From: an uncultured Ruminococcus sp.
GTDB lineage: Bacteria > Bacillota > Clostridia > Oscillospirales > Ruminococcaceae
Reading direction: 5' to 3'
Length of the DNA stretch: 6,821 nucleotides
Assembly (NCBI GenBank): GCA_946188175.1
Contig: CAMHUJ010000092.1
Location: forward strand, 1 to 6,821
Position 1 is the first letter of the stretch; every line of letters starts with the position of its first letter. Below the pieces are notes generated by a model. The model was not told the DNA's origin, made no database searches, and saw only the letters and a list, made by a program, of their open reading frames with translations. Of the stretch, positions 5,931-6,821 are shown piece by piece. Position numbers and translations under genes: made by a program.

Positions 5931-6677
5931 TTATTCTGTGACGGTGTCATAACAAATTCCGGAGAGATCGGGTGCGTCTGCTTCGAGCATTTCATAAACC
6001 AGCTCACCGAGTTCTGTGCCGAGTTCTTCGGTTCTTGCTTCATCGCCGCCGATCTCCAGATAATAATTCAGATCGCTGCGCGCGTAGGATGCATACAGAA
6101 TCGCCGTGCGGATGCCGCGGCTGTTCGGTTTTGTCAGGAAATATCCGAATGTCACCGGCACGCCGCAGATATCGGTATATGTCTGCGTGCCTGTGATGAT
6201 CACATCCGTGACGGGGAATCCGTCCTTGGACAGATGCACATGGATATCGCCGATTCTGGTTTCCGCATGGATAAATTCTCCGGTGTCGGTGCGGAATACC
6301 GCCTCACACGGATCGGGCTGCGCGGAGCAGGGGAGCAGCGTGTGCAGTTCATCCGCGGTCAGCATGCGGGTGCCGGAATGCTCCGGCCAGACACATTTGG
6401 CATTGACGAAGCTGACATCCGGTGCGCGGTAGACAATTTCCGTGCCGTTTTCAAGCGTCATATGCAGCGGCCTTTTCATATGATAATGGTGCAGACCGAA
6501 TCCTGTGCCGAGCAGCAGACATGCCGCTGCCGGAGCAGCGATCATACAGCGCCGCCTGACCGTATGCTTTTTCTGATATGCATTTTGATACGTAAAAATT
6601 GCGCTGCGCATCCGCTGATCAGCTGCCGCATCGGGCAGGATGCCGTCCCAAGCACTTTTGAACTTTGCCTGTGTCAT
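5931..6677 (-). CDS. Sigma-linked membrane protein, probable anti-sigma factor
   Basis: The product is 248 residues with one predicted membrane helix at about 45-62 (MIAAPAAACLLLGTGFGL). RRR at 41-43 comes just before the helix, which predicts an N-terminus inside the cell and about 180 residues outside. Gene position supports an anti-sigma or sensor role: its ATG overlaps the TGA of the sigma gene as ATGA, so the two are co-transcribed and probably translationally coupled. The N-terminal 40 residues (FKSAWDGILPDAAADQR) would be the sigma-binding part. They lack the zinc anti-sigma HxxxCxxC motif, so it is not a classic ZAS protein. The outer part is probably a small beta-rich domain plus a conserved-looking end (CGVPVTFGYFLTKPNSRG, 171-188; YYLEIGGDEARTEELG, 205-220). 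Four or five cysteines (C95, C117, C124, C171, C242) lie outside and might form disulfides. I do not recognise a named domain with certainty. The gene ends 4 bases before the shared terminator. Confidence 0.72.
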   Translation of the reverse strand: MTQAKFKSAWDGILPDAAADQRMRSAIFTYQNAYQKKHTVRRRCMIAAPAAACLLLGTGFGLHHYHMKRPLHMTLENGTEIVYRAPDVSFVNAKCVWPEHSGTRMLTADELHTLLPCSAQPDPCEAVFRTDTGEFIHAETRIGDIHVHLSKDGFPVTDVIITGTQTYTDICGVPVTFGYFLTKPNSRGIRTAILYASYARSDLNYYLEIGGDEARTEELGTELGELVYEMLEADAPDLSGICYDTVTE

Positions 6678-6820
6678 ATCTCATCACCGAGCCTTTCTTT
6701 GAGCAGAAGCCGCGCCTCACGAAGATGATTCCGGATTGTTGAGTGCGGTTTTTTGAGCATCTCCGCGATTTCCGCAGTCTGATAGCCCTCGTAGTAATAG
6801 AGGTAAATAACGGTTTTGTA
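6674..6820 (-). CDS. RNA polymerase sigma factor, ECF-like, 3' end only
   Basis: Only the last 48 codons are in the window; the gene continues past the right edge. The visible part is sigma region 4, which binds the -35 promoter element. It starts with YKTVIYLYYYEGYQTAEIAE, followed by the helix-turn-helix (TAEIAEMLKKPHSTIRNHL) and a closing basic helix (REARLLLKERL) typical of ECF sigma factors. The short tail after the recognition helix and the following overlapping membrane protein gene also fit the ECF class. The TGA stop overlaps the ATG of that gene. Regions 2 and the linker are outside the window, so the ECF subgroup and the target promoters cannot be determined. Confidence 0.87.
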   Translation of the reverse strand, partial: YKTVIYLYYYEGYQTAEIAEMLKKPHSTIRNHLREARLLLKERLGDEI

Positions 6821-6821
6821 T

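Noticed and set aside
5831..5941. Small plus-strand frame of 36 codons after leuB
   Set aside because: It has no ribosome site, runs through the terminator stem and resembles nothing known.
5928..6728. Open frame of about 266 codons on the plus strand opposite the membrane protein gene
   Set aside because: The minus-strand frame has a membrane helix, an ATGA overlap with the sigma gene and a terminator just after its stop. The plus-strand frame has none of these.

Overview
The window looks like a piece of chromosome from an anaerobic, moderately GC-rich Firmicute, most likely a clostridial or Ruminococcus-like gut bacterium. This is an inference from four things: strong AGGAGG-type ribosome binding sites, a rubrerythrin, the long-form isopropylmalate synthase paired with short (type 2) isopropylmalate isomerase subunits, and an ECF sigma factor followed by a one-pass membrane protein without a zinc anti-sigma motif. 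The species cannot be named from this sequence alone.

Layout. Positions 1-584 (+) hold the 3' part of a rubrerythrin gene, cut by the window edge. A 162-base gap follows (585-746). It carries a good sigma-A-type promoter (602-630), a small dyad inside the promoter spacer, and a leader of about 110 nt with a strong 12-bp hairpin. The leucine operon runs from 747 to 5794 (+) in the order leuA, leuC, leuD, a GNAT acetyltransferase gene, leuB. The genes are tightly packed: leuC/leuD and leuD/GNAT each overlap by 4 bases (ATGA), and the leuB ribosome binding site overlaps the GNAT stop codon. The gap at 5795-5930 holds a weak hairpin and a good bidirectional terminator. On the minus strand, 6820-6674 is the 3' end of a sigma-70-family (ECF-like) gene. 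It overlaps by 4 bases a membrane protein gene (6677-5931) that is probably its anti-sigma factor or sensor. The two transcription units converge on the shared terminator.

Function. LeuA condenses acetyl-CoA with 2-ketoisovalerate. LeuC and LeuD form the iron-sulfur isomerase that converts 2-isopropylmalate to 3-isopropylmalate. LeuB oxidises and decarboxylates this to 2-ketoisocaproate. All leucine-specific steps except the final transamination are therefore present in one unit. The acetyltransferase is the only operon member without an obvious pathway role. The rubrerythrin upstream is a separate oxidative-stress gene, although no terminator separates it from the leu promoter.

Most of the window is ordinary. 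The points that deserve a second look are the leuA leader (hairpin, dyads and a minigene overlapping the leuA start), the acetyltransferase inside the operon, and the uncharacterised extracellular domain of the sigma-linked membrane protein. I saw no CRISPR array, insertion sequence, tRNA, rRNA or phage gene, and no clear sign of a new multi-gene system.
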